Assembly: GCA_040752895.1 (NCBI GenBank)
Contig: JBFMHN010000001.1
Span: 537,213 to 601,212, forward strand
DNA: 64,000 bases
Direction: 5' to 3'
Source of the DNA: Pseudomonadota bacterium
GTDB lineage: Bacteria; Pseudomonadota; Alphaproteobacteria; GCA-2746255
Of this stretch, positions 9,974 to 18,482 are shown in pieces. The position numbers were made by a program, and so were the translations under genes. Each line of letters begins with the position of its first letter. The stretch's first letter is position 1. The notes beneath the pieces were generated by a model. It was given only the letters and a program-made list of their open reading frames with translations. It was not told the origin of the DNA and did not search any database.

Positions 9974-10959
9974 GCCGTCGCCCGCTTTCCTTTTTTTTGC
10001 CGTCCCGTGACGACGGTATCACCGATCGTGAGGCTGCGAAAAACTTCGTCGAGGCGTCCGCGTTCCGCGTAAAGCTCTTCCACGCGCCACCCGCGGTCCC
10101 GCGCAAGATCGCCCACCTCCGTCACGATGGCGGCCCCGGCTTTCGGAAAAAGGGTGAAATAGCGAAGACCGCCAACCCTGACGCCGGCTTCGACGCGCGC
10201 CACCTGCGGCAGGGTCTTCAGCACTTTTTCCGCTTCCGACGCGGCCTCGCCCGCGATCGAGATGGTGACCGTGTTATGGAACCGCGAACGCGCTTCAAGC
10301 GTATTCGGCGTGCCATCGGCAACAATCTTGCCGTGATCGATGATGATGGCGCGGTCGCAAACGGCGTTGACTTCCTCAAGGATGTGGGTGGAAACGATGA
10401 TCGCTTTCTCCGGCGCCATATCGCGGATCAGGGTCCTCACCTGATACTTCTGATTCGGATCAAGGCCATCCGTCGGTTCATCGAGAATGAGGACGGGCGG
10501 ATCGTGCAGGATGGCTTGGGCGACACCGACTCGGCGGCGAAACCCTTTCGAAAGCGTCTCGATCGGCTGGTTGAGCACCGGCTCCAGCCCCAGCTTGGCG
10601 ATTGCCATATCGATCGCTTTTCGTTTCTGCACCCCGCGCAGGCCCCGAATGGTGGCCGCAAAGTTGAGAAAAGCCCGCGGCATCATGTCCGGGTAGGAAG
10701 GCGCCCCTTCCGGCATATAACCCATCAGCGACTTTGCCTTAAGCGGCTGCCTCTGAATATCGAAGCCGCCGACCCGCACGGTACCCGAGGTCGGCTGGAG
10801 AAAGCCCACAATCATCCGCATCGTGGTGGATTTGCCGGCCCCGTTCGGGCCCAGAAAACCGAGAACCTGGCCGCGCGGGACCGAAAAGGAAATGTTGTCA
10901 ACGGCGGTAAAGCGCCCGAACTTCCGCGTTAGGTTTAGAATTTCGATCATGGACGTCAT
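9970..10959 (-). CDS. ABC transporter ATP-binding protein, GldA-like
   Basis: This 329-aa ATPase has Walker A GPNGAGKST (about 37-45), the Q-loop region YMPEGAP, a signature loop reading LSKGFRRRV (from 136) instead of LSGGQ, and Walker B LILDEP with catalytic Glu161. LSKGF-type signatures are typical of GldA/NatA-like exporters. A C-terminal domain of about 100 residues follows the ATPase core. It is the first gene of the operon; the 171 bp upstream are comparatively AT-rich and should hold the promoter. Confidence 0.92.
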   Translation of the reverse strand: MTSMIEILNLTRKFGRFTAVDNISFSVPRGQVLGFLGPNGAGKSTTMRMIVGFLQPTSGTVRVGGFDIQRQPLKAKSLMGYMPEGAPSYPDMMPRAFLNFAATIRGLRGVQKRKAIDMAIAKLGLEPVLNQPIETLSKGFRRRVGVAQAILHDPPVLILDEPTDGLDPNQKYQVRTLIRDMAPEKAIIVSTHILEEVNAVCDRAIIIDHGKIVADGTPNTLEARSRFHNTVTISIAGEAASEAEKVLKTLPQVARVEAGVRVGGLRYFTLFPKAGAAIVTEVGDLARDRGWRVEELYAERGRLDEVFRSLTIGDTVVTGRQKKGKRATA

Positions 10960-11130
10960 ATCAAACGTTTCCTTCTGCCCTTGCGGTCGGGCGCGGAACT
11001 TTGATCAAGCTTTTGGCAAAAAACAAGAATTTGTCAAGATACCTAGGCCAAACCAAGATTTTCTTCAAATCACAAATGCTTGATTTTTCCACGGAAGTTT
11101 CAAAACGAGGGAAAAACCAGGACAAGAAAG

Positions 11131-12417
11131 CTATAGCTGCCAGCGTTGGAAACCATCCGGCAAGACAAGGTCACGCCATATGCCCTTGATGTCGGCGACA
11201 AGACCTGCCGGCCCGAGCAGGTCGCGGAAGGACTGGTGTGTGAACTCGCGGTAGCTGGTATGGCTGACAGCCCCGACCACGCAATGAAATCCGTTTGCCC
11301 CGTTCAGCGACGGCAGAAGATCAATCTTATAAAGCCGTTTTGCCTCAACCGGGTCCGCGCAAGCGTCGTGCACGACGACGCTATGGCCATGTCCTTCCAG
11401 CTCCCGAATGAGGTCAACCACCTTCGTGTTCCGAAGGTCCGGCAGATTTTCCTTGAAAGTAAGGCCGAGAACGAGGATCCGCGCCGCTTTCCGGCCAGGC
11501 ATGGCTTTCTCGATCGCGGCGTGAATCTGCGCCGCAAGGTAGCCCCCCATGCGGTCGTTGATCCGCCGCCCGGCCAGAATGATTTCCGGGTGAAGGCCAA
11601 GCTCCTCCGAACAATGCGCGAGGTAGAAGGGATCGACCCCGATGCAGTGGCCGCCGACGAGGCCGGGCTTGAAGTCGAGAAAATTCCATTTCGTCGTTGC
11701 CGCGTCCAAGACATCGTGAACCGAAAGACCCAGCCTGGCAAAGATCGTGGTCACCTCGTTGATGAAGGCGATGTTGATGTCGCGTTGGGTATTCTCGATG
11801 ACCTTGGCGGCCTCGGCCGTGCGGATGTTGCGGGCGACGAAGATGTTCCCGCCGTTGATTTGGCCATAGATCGCCTTCAATCGCGACGCCACTTCCGGTG
11901 TTTGGCCGGCGACGACTTTCGTGATGCTCTCGATATTGTGGACTCGGTCGCCGGGGTTGATGCGTTCCGGCGAATAGCCGAGATGGAAATCCACCCCGCA
12001 GCGAAGGCCGGAAACTTTCTCCAGAATCGGACCGCAGATATTTTCCGTGACGCCGGGGTAGACCGTGCTTTCGAAGACGACGACGGCGTTCTCGTCCAGG
12101 ACCGCGCCCACCGCGCGCGAAGCCTCCCGGAGGGCCGAGAGATCCGGCCGGTTTTCCGTATCGACCGGAGTCGGCACCGCGACGATGAAAAAATCCGACC
12201 CGCGCAGTTCCTCGGCGGCGCCCACGACCTTGAGCGAGCTCTTCTGCAGTTCCTCGCTCGATACTTCAAACGTCCGGTCCCGGCCCGCGCGAAGCTCGGA
12301 AACACGAGATGAATCAAGATCATAACCGATGACCTTGAAATGGCGGGCAAGCGCCACCGCAAGCGGCAAGCCCACGTAGCCAAGCCCAAGAACGGCGATT
12401 CGGGGAACCGACTTCAC
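11131..12417 (-). CDS. UDP-sugar 6-dehydrogenase (WbpA/WbpO/TviB class)
   Basis: This roughly 428-aa enzyme oxidises C6 of a UDP-N-acetylhexosamine in two NAD-dependent steps to the uronate. The Rossmann motif VLGLGYVGLPLAVAL is at the N-terminus, and the catalytic Cys lies in LVGGHCIGVDPFYLA. I chose the GTG at 12417 because it puts the start just before the Rossmann strand and a purine stretch GGAAAA lies upstream. An ATG at 12501 would add 28 residues without family resemblance. The gene faces away from the acetyltransferase remnant and WbpE-like aminotransferase; the three reactions fit a diacetamido-uronic acid pathway. Confidence 0.9.
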   Translation of the reverse strand: MKSVPRIAVLGLGYVGLPLAVALARHFKVIGYDLDSSRVSELRAGRDRTFEVSSEELQKSSLKVVGAAEELRGSDFFIVAVPTPVDTENRPDLSALREASRAVGAVLDENAVVVFESTVYPGVTENICGPILEKVSGLRCGVDFHLGYSPERINPGDRVHNIESITKVVAGQTPEVASRLKAIYGQINGGNIFVARNIRTAEAAKVIENTQRDINIAFINEVTTIFARLGLSVHDVLDAATTKWNFLDFKPGLVGGHCIGVDPFYLAHCSEELGLHPEIILAGRRINDRMGGYLAAQIHAAIEKAMPGRKAARILVLGLTFKENLPDLRNTKVVDLIRELEGHGHSVVVHDACADPVEAKRLYKIDLLPSLNGANGFHCVVGAVSHTSYREFTHQSFRDLLGPAGLVADIKGIWRDLVLPDGFQRWQL

Positions 12418-12546
12418 GCGTTTTTCCAAGGAAATTCCGAAAGTTGCTCCGGGCGTGCTTCTATACCGCCAAGTCCCAAGCGTCAAACCAAACGTCGCCA
12501 TACGGGTTAGCCGCTTGATTATATGAAGAAACGGGCAGTTACATTA

Positions 12547-12858
12547 AACGAATGGCGGCGAATCCGCGGGGCGTCCTTTTGCCTGATCTTCCAGGCCGTG
12601 AAGTCCGATTGACCTTGCCGGTTTTCTTCCCATTGCCGTCGAACTAGGCGCAACGATTGATGCAAACGCGACGGTCGTTTGCGGAACGACGCTTGGCGAA
12701 CGCTGCTGCGTTTCCCAAAACGGCGTCGTAACGAAGAACGCGCCGGTCGGGCCGGCCACACGGGCGAAGCGCTCGGATAAAGACCGCGTTTGCCCCCGCG
12801 AAGGAAACCGGTATTGTGAATCGGAACCGGATAAGCTGGCACGTATCTATCGTGAATG
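12547..12858 (+). pseudogene. Remnant of WbpD-like UDP-sugar N-acetyltransferase
   Basis: No intact gene is here, but the frame ending at the TGA 12856-12858 reads GATIDANATVVCGTTLGE, then VVTKNAPVGPA, then VCPREGNRY. This matches the hexapeptide-repeat core and C-terminal zinc-ribbon-like tail of WbpD-type acetyltransferases (family pattern GATIGANATIVCG, VVTKDVP, CxxCGxxY). The second tail cysteine is lost. A second frame at about 12560-12618 (NPRGVLLPD) resembles the preceding NPR segment, so at least one frameshift is present. The N-terminal two thirds are absent. The stop overlaps the GTG start of the aminotransferase, showing the old operon junction. Confidence 0.72.
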
Positions 12859-13988
12859 AACCTATTCCATTTATCGACCTGAAATCGCAAACCGAACGGC
12901 TGCGCAAGAAGCTCGACGCTTCTATCCAGGGCGTGCTGGACCACGGCAAATTCGTGCTGGGACCCGAAGTTTCCGAGCTGGAAGAAAGGCTTGCCGAATT
13001 CAGCGGCGCAAAACACGCTATCACCTGCGCGAATGGAACGGACGCCCTGCAGATTGCCCTTATGGCGCTTGGCGTCGGCCGCGGGGATGCTGTCTTCGTC
13101 CCTTCTTTTACTTTTGCTGCCTCCGGCGAAGCGCCCGTGTTGGTTGGCGCAACACCCATCTTCATCGACGTCGAGGAAGGAAGTTTCAACCTCGACATCT
13201 TGTCTCTCGAAGCGGCCCTCGCGGTTGCAAAGGCGCAGGGCTTACGCCCCGCCGCCGTCATTGCCGTGGATCTTTTCGGGCAACCGGCGGATTACGATGC
13301 CATTTCCGCCCTTGCAGAAAAATACCGCCTTACCGTCATCGCCGATGCGGCGCAATCCTTTGGCGCCACGCTGAACGGCCGAAGGGTCGGAACACTGGCC
13401 CCCATTACAACGACAAGCTTTTTCCCGGCAAAACCGCTCGGCTGTTATGGCGATGGGGGGGCGCTGTTTACGGACGATGACAAAATTGCGGCGCTTCTCC
13501 GCTCGATCCGCGTGCACGGCGCGGGTACCGAGAGATACGACAACGTCCGCATTGGAATAAACAGCCGCCTCGATACGCTTCAGGCGGCAATTCTGCTTCA
13601 TAAGCTCGAGATTTTTCCGGACGAAATCGCGGCGCGGGATCGAGTCGCACGGCGCTATTCCGAAGCCCTTGACCGGGTTGCCATCGTGCCGACCGTGAAA
13701 AAAGGGCGAACCTCCGTGTGGGCGCAGTATACGCTTAGGCTTCCCGGCGCCGACCGCAACGCGGTTGCCGATGCCCTAAAAGCGAAAGGGATACCGACCG
13801 CCGTCTATTACCCGTTGCCGCTGCATCGCCAAACGGCCTTCCTTCCCTACCCGCGGGTGGAAGCCCTGCCGGTTTCCGAACGGCTTGCGAACGAGGTGCT
13901 CAGTCTTCCCATGCACCCCTACCTGAAAGAAGAAACGCAAGCTCGCATCGTCGCCGCAATGAAGGAAGCGATCGGCACCCGGACATAG
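12852..13988 (+). CDS. DegT/DnrJ/EryC1 aminotransferase, WbpE-like
   Basis: This 378-aa PLP enzyme transfers an amino group to a 3-keto nucleotide sugar. It begins with the family hallmark NEPIPFIDLKSQ, has the substrate loop CANGTDALQIAL, the aspartate pair in VIADAAQSFGA, and the PLP lysine in SFFPAKPLGCYGDGG. I prefer the GTG at 12852 because it overlaps the stop of the acetyltransferase remnant (GTGAATGA). An ATG at 12816 would add 12 residues. In WbpA-B-E-D pathways this step makes UDP-3-amino-GlcNAc-uronate. No WbpB-type oxidoreductase is in the window, so the pathway here is incomplete. Confidence 0.92.
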   Translation: MNEPIPFIDLKSQTERLRKKLDASIQGVLDHGKFVLGPEVSELEERLAEFSGAKHAITCANGTDALQIALMALGVGRGDAVFVPSFTFAASGEAPVLVGATPIFIDVEEGSFNLDILSLEAALAVAKAQGLRPAAVIAVDLFGQPADYDAISALAEKYRLTVIADAAQSFGATLNGRRVGTLAPITTTSFFPAKPLGCYGDGGALFTDDDKIAALLRSIRVHGAGTERYDNVRIGINSRLDTLQAAILLHKLEIFPDEIAARDRVARRYSEALDRVAIVPTVKKGRTSVWAQYTLRLPGADRNAVADALKAKGIPTAVYYPLPLHRQTAFLPYPRVEALPVSERLANEVLSLPMHPYLKEETQARIVAAMKEAIGTRT

Positions 13989-14105
13989 GCGGCCGGCCAT
14001 AACCCCAAGACCAACACCCATATTTAAAGGCGGGTTTTTCTCATGGAACTTTGCGGGTTCGTCTTCTTAAGGTGGCCCGCAATATCCAGGTCGTCTTTAA
14101 AACGG

Positions 14106-14666
14106 CTAGCTGCTGGCGGCAATCTCATGCACATGGACATGAGTCGCCTGATGTCGCCGGAGAATGTCCAAGGCCTTTTCCCCCTCTTCGGGACGGCGCA
14201 GATGAACCCATAGCAGGATGCCGCCACGGTCGAGCTGCTGCTCGTAACGCGCGGCATGTTCTTCCCCAAGTTCGCCGGCCACCAATCCGCCAAAGGTCCC
14301 GGCCAAGCCGCCGGCCGCAACGGCGGCCCCAATCGCGGGCAAAAGCGCGCCCCCACTTGCCACAACCGCTCCGCTTGCGGCAAGGGCGGCGATGAACAAG
14401 GGGGCTCCTATGATGGCCGCCCCTCCCACATCGACCGCTTCCTTCGATACCCAGGCGGCGCGAGGTGCTTCGGGGTCGTCCTCGGCTTGCTCGACTCGCG
14501 TATAGACGTGGCCAAGCTTTTCCTGGACGATCTTGTCATTGGCAAGCAGACTAAGTTCGGAACGATCAAAACCGTTGATCCGAAATTCGTCCACCGCACT
14601 TTCCAGGTCTTCCGCGGAATGAAAGATGCCGACGGCCTCGCGCACCGTTGCGGTTGAGTCTGCCAT
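14106..14666 (-). CDS. Stress-type protein with glycine-rich membrane segment
   Basis: This protein of about 186 aa has an N-terminal alpha/beta domain, where REAVGIFHSAEDLESAVDEFRINGF resembles the general-stress 17M/YflT-like domain. A long Ala/Gly-rich hydrophobic stretch follows (about 82-137 from the first Met), with a short C-terminal domain ending THVHVHEIAASS. Such glycine-zipper segments are seen in proteins that associate with membranes. The ATG at 14666 is preceded by GGGGTG at good distance; a GTG nine bases upstream is the alternative. The precise function is unknown. It is transcribed towards the aminotransferase gene. Confidence 0.7.
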   Translation of the reverse strand: MADSTATVREAVGIFHSAEDLESAVDEFRINGFDRSELSLLANDKIVQEKLGHVYTRVEQAEDDPEAPRAAWVSKEAVDVGGAAIIGAPLFIAALAASGAVVASGGALLPAIGAAVAAGGLAGTFGGLVAGELGEEHAARYEQQLDRGGILLWVHLRRPEEGEKALDILRRHQATHVHVHEIAASS

Positions 14667-14806
14667 AAAGATCACCCCACTAACGCATTGTTTTACAAAG
14701 AATTAATCAGGATACCCCCTACGTACATGTGCAGTATAGCAATTTTTAGTGATCCGCAAAACACGCGCCCGGGCGACCGGCAATGGGTGGGAAGCTCTCA
14801 GCCAGA

Positions 14807-14844
14807 AACAAAAAAGAGCGCCGGAAGGATTTTCGGCGCTCTTT
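14807..14844 (-). terminator. Rho-independent terminator of the Cys-rich gene
   Basis: An 11-base perfect inverted repeat, AAAGAGCGCCG (14813-14823) with CGGCGCTCTTT (14834-14844), encloses a 10-base loop. Read on the minus strand it is followed by a run of T residues and lies about 30 bases past the stop of the Cys-rich gene. This is the clearest intrinsic terminator in the window. Confidence 0.85.
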
Positions 14845-14875
14845 CTCGTTAGGCAATAACTCTTGGACGCGAGGG

Positions 14876-15124
14876 TTACTCCGCTGCGCAGGGATTACTG
14901 CTCTTTGCGGCGCAGGGGTTCTTCCCGGCGCAAGGATTGCCGCTCTTTTTCTTCGCTGCGCAGGGGTTCTTCCCGGCGCAAGGATTGCCGCTCTTGACGG
15001 CGCACGGGTTGCAGGGGTTGCAGCCCGCCGAGGCCGGGCTCACCGCCGCGACAGCACCGGCCATCAGAACAGCTGCGCCGAACGCAACCGCCCGTTTCAT
15101 GGGAAGACGCTTTCTTGAAAGCAT
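14876..15124 (-). CDS. Small secreted NPC-repeat cysteine-rich protein
   Basis: This 82-aa protein has a clear signal peptide (MKRAVAFGAAVLMAGAVAA from residue 9, cleavage after about PASA). The mature part is made almost only of GNPCAGK/NPCAAK units and contains eight cysteines. The first ATG at 15124 is supported by AGGAGAG eight bases upstream. Repeats of this kind suggest binding of a soft metal or disulfide cross-linking in the periplasm, but I know of no assigned function. It is a single-gene unit with its own terminator (14807-14844). The repeat is visible in the DNA as well. Confidence 0.75.
   Translation of the reverse strand: MLSRKRLPMKRAVAFGAAVLMAGAVAAVSPASAGCNPCNPCAVKSGNPCAGKNPCAAKKKSGNPCAGKNPCAAKSSNPCAAE
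14910..14994. repeat. 37-bp direct repeat inside the Cys-rich gene
   Basis: Two identical 37-base copies occur at 14910-14946 and 14958-14994, 48 bases apart (16 codons, so in frame). Each encodes one GNPCAGKNPCA block. Perfect identity at DNA level suggests recent duplication or slippage, so repeat number could vary between strains. Confidence 0.85.
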
Positions 15125-15335
15125 GTAATTTTCTCTCCTAATTCCTAATACTGAAGCATCCCGTGTTTTGCTGGGAACCTATATTGGATGTCTCTACGGC
15201 AGATAAGGTTACAGCAAAGCATGAACCTGGCCAGAACAACCCAAGCGCCAGAAACTGCCTAACCCGCCGGCCAAAAACGCAGCCGTTGTAGGCGAAGCTT
15301 GTCTTGCGCCTCGCTTGGCGGCATAAGGAATCCCC

Positions 15336-16337
15336 ATGAAGAAGGGAATGGTTGCGGCGGCGCTGTTGGGCCTGGTGGTAATTGTCTGCCTGGTCGTCTA
15401 CCGAGGCGTCTCGGAAGTCTTTGGAGCACTCGCCACCGCCGGATGGGGCCTGCTTTTCCTTCCCCTTTTCCATATACTTCCCCTCGCTTGCTCGACGCAA
15501 GGCTGGCGCGTCCTGATCACGGGCAAGCGGCTTCGGTTCCGGCGTCTCATGGCCATCCGCTGGATACGCGAGGGGATCAACAACCTGCTGCCGGTCGCCC
15601 AGGTCGGGGGTGACTTCGTGGGCGCCCGGCTGCTCACCTTTTCCGGGGTTCCCGGCGGGGTTGCCGGAGGCAGTTCTATCGTCAGCTTGACGATGGAGGT
15701 GATCGCGCAGTTTCTATTCACCCTTTTCGGATTCGGCCTCCTTTTGCTTCACCTCGGCGGCCGGGGATCCGATGGGCTTTTCTGGATTCTCGTCGCGATC
15801 CTGATGATGCTGCCGATGCTGGTCGGCTTTCTCGTTGCCCAACGCACGGGTTTCTTCCGATGGATCGAACGGCTGTTCAACAAGGCGATCGGAAATCTAC
15901 AGCTGGAATGGCTGGGCATTGGCGAACTCCGCGGGCTGCACGAGGCGATCTTGGAGATCTACCGCTCGCCCCGCGCCGTGGCAGCAAGTGCTTTTTACCA
16001 TTTCCTTTCCTGGCTGGCGGGTACCGGCGAGGTGTGGATTGCGCTTCACCTGATGGGGCACCCGGTCAGCCTTGCCGACGCCCTGATCCTCGAAAGCCTG
16101 GGTAAGGCAATGCGAAGTGCGGCCTTCATCGTGCCCGGCGGACTCGGCGTGCAGGAAGGCGGCTATATGCTGTTGGCCCCGCTGATGGGGTTAACGCCGG
16201 GAATGGGCTTGGCACTTTCGCTTGCCAAGCGCGTGCGCGAGGTGCTGCTCGGCGGGGGCGCCCTTCTCGCATGGCATACGATCGAAGGAAAGCGGCTTTG
16301 GCATCGCCGCGCCTCGCGGGGCGAAAACCAGTCGTAA
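15336..16337 (+). CDS. HpnL-like lysylphosphatidylglycerol-synthase-fold membrane protein
   Basis: This 333-aa polytopic protein has about eight hydrophobic segments and the pattern NNLLPVAQVGGDFVGARLL, typical of the flippase-like domain (UPF0104/LPG synthase TM). The C-terminal part SAAFIVPGGLGVQEGGYML is the second hallmark. It most resembles HpnL-type proteins, which in hopanoid producers move or place extended hopanoids. No other hopanoid gene is in the window, so the assignment is by family only. It converges with the sulfite-reduction genes. Confidence 0.75.
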   Translation: MKKGMVAAALLGLVVIVCLVVYRGVSEVFGALATAGWGLLFLPLFHILPLACSTQGWRVLITGKRLRFRRLMAIRWIREGINNLLPVAQVGGDFVGARLLTFSGVPGGVAGGSSIVSLTMEVIAQFLFTLFGFGLLLLHLGGRGSDGLFWILVAILMMLPMLVGFLVAQRTGFFRWIERLFNKAIGNLQLEWLGIGELRGLHEAILEIYRSPRAVAASAFYHFLSWLAGTGEVWIALHLMGHPVSLADALILESLGKAMRSAAFIVPGGLGVQEGGYMLLAPLMGLTPGMGLALSLAKRVREVLLGGGALLAWHTIEGKRLWHRRASRGENQS

Positions 16338-16349
16338 ACGACGGCGCGC

Positions 16350-16835
16350 CTACCGGCGCAACTGAAGCGCCGTCCTCCGGCCATCCGGCGTTGGCTGATA
16401 AACGACGCTGATTTCATCGAAGGCCTTGAGCCATTCTTCGACCTTCGCCTTCTCCGGAATCTCGAAGCTGTCGAAGCCGCAACGCAGCATGAAGAAAAGC
16501 TGGTCCCGAAGCACGTTGCCGGTGGCGCGAAGTTCACCCTTGAAACCGTAACGCTCGCGCAGCAGGCGGGCGTAGGAATAGGCGCGGCCGTCCTTGAACT
16601 GGGGAAACTCCAGGGCGATAAGCCCGAAATGGACAAGGTCCGCCTCGATGGCGTCCGGCGGTTGATCGCTTTGCAGCCGGATGCCAAAAGGGCCGCCGCG
16701 ACCGAGGAGCGCCTCGCGCTCCTTCCGCCAGCGTTCCAGCGTGACGATAACGTGCGTTGCCTCCGGCAACGCCGCCTCGTCCGCCACCCTCACCCAAGGG
16801 TCGCCGCAAAGTCCTTCGCGGTTAATGAGCGGCAT
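16350..16835 (-). CDS. DUF934 protein of the sulfite-reduction operon
   Basis: This 161-aa soluble protein carries the DUF934 pattern: LEFPQFKDGRAYSYARLLRERYGFKGELRA, then GNVLRDQLFFMLRCGFDSFE. The ATG at 16835 lies inside the last codons of the sulfite reductase gene (14-base overlap), so translation is coupled. The open frame extends upstream to 17099, but that part is a shadow of the reductase. DUF934 proteins are almost always next to sulfite or nitrite reductase in Proteobacteria, and a role in electron delivery or assembly has been suggested; the mechanism is not established. Confidence 0.88.
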   Translation of the reverse strand: MPLINREGLCGDPWVRVADEAALPEATHVIVTLERWRKEREALLGRGGPFGIRLQSDQPPDAIEADLVHFGLIALEFPQFKDGRAYSYARLLRERYGFKGELRATGNVLRDQLFFMLRCGFDSFEIPEKAKVEEWLKAFDEISVVYQPTPDGRRTALQLRR

Positions 16836-18477
16836 AGAGTTCCCCCTTGAAGGGCGCCACCCCGATCCGGCGATAAGTATCGAGGAAACGCTCGCCATCC
16901 CGGCGGTTGGAAAGATAGATCTGAACGATCGTTTCGACCGCGTCGACGACTTCCTCGTAAGGAAAGGCCGGCCCGACGATTTGCCCGAGGGAAGTGTCCT
17001 CGTCGGCGTTGCCGCCCAGGGTGATCTGGTAGAATTCTTCCCCCTTCTTGTCGACGCCCAAAATCCCGATATGACCGACGTGGTGATGGCCGCAGGCATT
17101 GATGCAGCCCGACATTTTGATCTTAAGCTCGCCGATGTCGTGCTGACGGTCGAGGTCCTCGAAACGCTTCGAAAGGCGCTGGGCTATCGGGATGGAACGC
17201 GCGTTCGCCAGGTTGCAGAAGTCCAGCCCTGGGCAAGCGATTATGTCCGTGATCAGGCCGACGTTCGGGGTGGCGAGGCTGGCCGCCTTCAAGGCCTGCC
17301 AGACCGTATGGACGTCGGCGAGCCTGACATGCGGCAGGACGAGGTTCTGCTCATGCGTCACGCGCAATTCGTCGAAGCTATGGCGTTCAGCCAAGTTGGC
17401 GACGAGGTCCATCTGTTCATGGGTGGCATCTCCGGGCGCTTCTCCGATCTCTTTCAGCGAAACGTTGACGATGGCGTAGCCCGGCACCTTGTGCGGGGCT
17501 ACGTTCGTGCGGCACCACTCGGCGAAGGCGCGGTCCTCGAACCGCATCGCCTCGAAGGCGGGCTGGACGGCCGGCAGCGCCTCATAGGGCGGCGGCGCGA
17601 AGAAGGCCTGGATACGCGCGACTTCTTTTTCCGGCAGAACCAGGGCGCCGTCCCGGATATGCCGCCATTCCGCTTCGACCATCTCGGCAAAACGTTCGGC
17701 GCCTGTGCTCTGCACCAGGATCTTGATTCGCGCCTTGAATAAATTGTCGCGGCGGCCGAATTGGTTATAGACGCGCAAAATCGCCTCAAGATAAGAAAGC
17801 AGGTCGCGCTTCGGAAGGAACCGGCGAATCGTCACCCCAATCACCGGCGTGCGCCCCATGCCGCCGCCGACTAGCACTTCGAATCCCACCTCGCCTTTCT
17901 CGTTCCGCCGCATATGAAGGCCGATGTCGTGCAGGCGGACGGCGGCGCGGTCGTGGGGTGCGCCGGTGATCGCGATCTTGAACTTGCGCGGCAGGAACGA
18001 AAATTCCGGATGGAACGTCGACCACTGGCGCAGGATTTCGGCATAAACGCGGGGGTCTTCGATTTCGTCGGCGGCGACGCCCGCGTACTGATCGGCCGTG
18101 ATGTTCCGGATGCAGTTGCCGCTGGTCTGGATGGCGTGCATCTCGACGGCGGCGAGATCGGCCAGGATGTCGGGCACGTCTTCCAACTTCGGCCAGTTGA
18201 ACTGAATGTTCTGGCGGGTCGTGAAATGGCCGTAGCCTTTGTCGTACTTCCGCGCGATATGGGCCAGCGTACGAAGCTGGCGGGAGGAAAGCGTGCCGTA
18301 CGGCACCGCGATCCGGAGCATATAAGCGTGCAGTTGCAGGTAAAGACCATTCATCAGGCGAAGGGGACGGAACTCGTCTTCGGTGAGCTCGCCCTTTATC
18401 CGCCTGGCAACCTGGTCCCGGAACTGCTCGACGCGCTCCCGAACCAGCGTGCGGTCGTAATCGTCGTAGCGGTACAT
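16822..18477 (-). CDS. cysI: Assimilatory sulfite reductase, siroheme subunit
   Basis: This 551-aa protein belongs to the siroheme/[4Fe-4S] nitrite-sulfite reductase family. The cluster ligands are complete: Cys415 and Cys421 in ACPGLDFCN, and Cys458 and Cys462 in SGCINACGHH. Siroheme-binding arginines lie in YGHFTTRQNIQF (80-91). Context (DUF2849 upstream, DUF934 downstream) indicates sulfite rather than nitrite reduction to sulfide for cysteine synthesis. No flavoprotein CysJ is present, so electrons probably come from ferredoxin or the DUF934 route. It lies 5 bp after the DUF2849 gene. Confidence 0.92.
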   Translation of the reverse strand: MYRYDDYDRTLVRERVEQFRDQVARRIKGELTEDEFRPLRLMNGLYLQLHAYMLRIAVPYGTLSSRQLRTLAHIARKYDKGYGHFTTRQNIQFNWPKLEDVPDILADLAAVEMHAIQTSGNCIRNITADQYAGVAADEIEDPRVYAEILRQWSTFHPEFSFLPRKFKIAITGAPHDRAAVRLHDIGLHMRRNEKGEVGFEVLVGGGMGRTPVIGVTIRRFLPKRDLLSYLEAILRVYNQFGRRDNLFKARIKILVQSTGAERFAEMVEAEWRHIRDGALVLPEKEVARIQAFFAPPPYEALPAVQPAFEAMRFEDRAFAEWCRTNVAPHKVPGYAIVNVSLKEIGEAPGDATHEQMDLVANLAERHSFDELRVTHEQNLVLPHVRLADVHTVWQALKAASLATPNVGLITDIIACPGLDFCNLANARSIPIAQRLSKRFEDLDRQHDIGELKIKMSGCINACGHHHVGHIGILGVDKKGEEFYQITLGGNADEDTSLGQIVGPAFPYEEVVDAVETIVQIYLSNRRDGERFLDTYRRIGVAPFKGELYAAH

Positions 18478-18482
18478 CGGCG

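Noticed and set aside
12519-13016. 165-codon minus-strand open frame over the acetyltransferase remnant
   Set aside because: No family resemblance, while the plus strand reads as a hexapeptide acyltransferase relic and the aminotransferase start.
14910-14994. CRISPR-like repeat array
   Set aside because: Only two copies with an in-frame coding spacer; it is a protein-coding tandem repeat.
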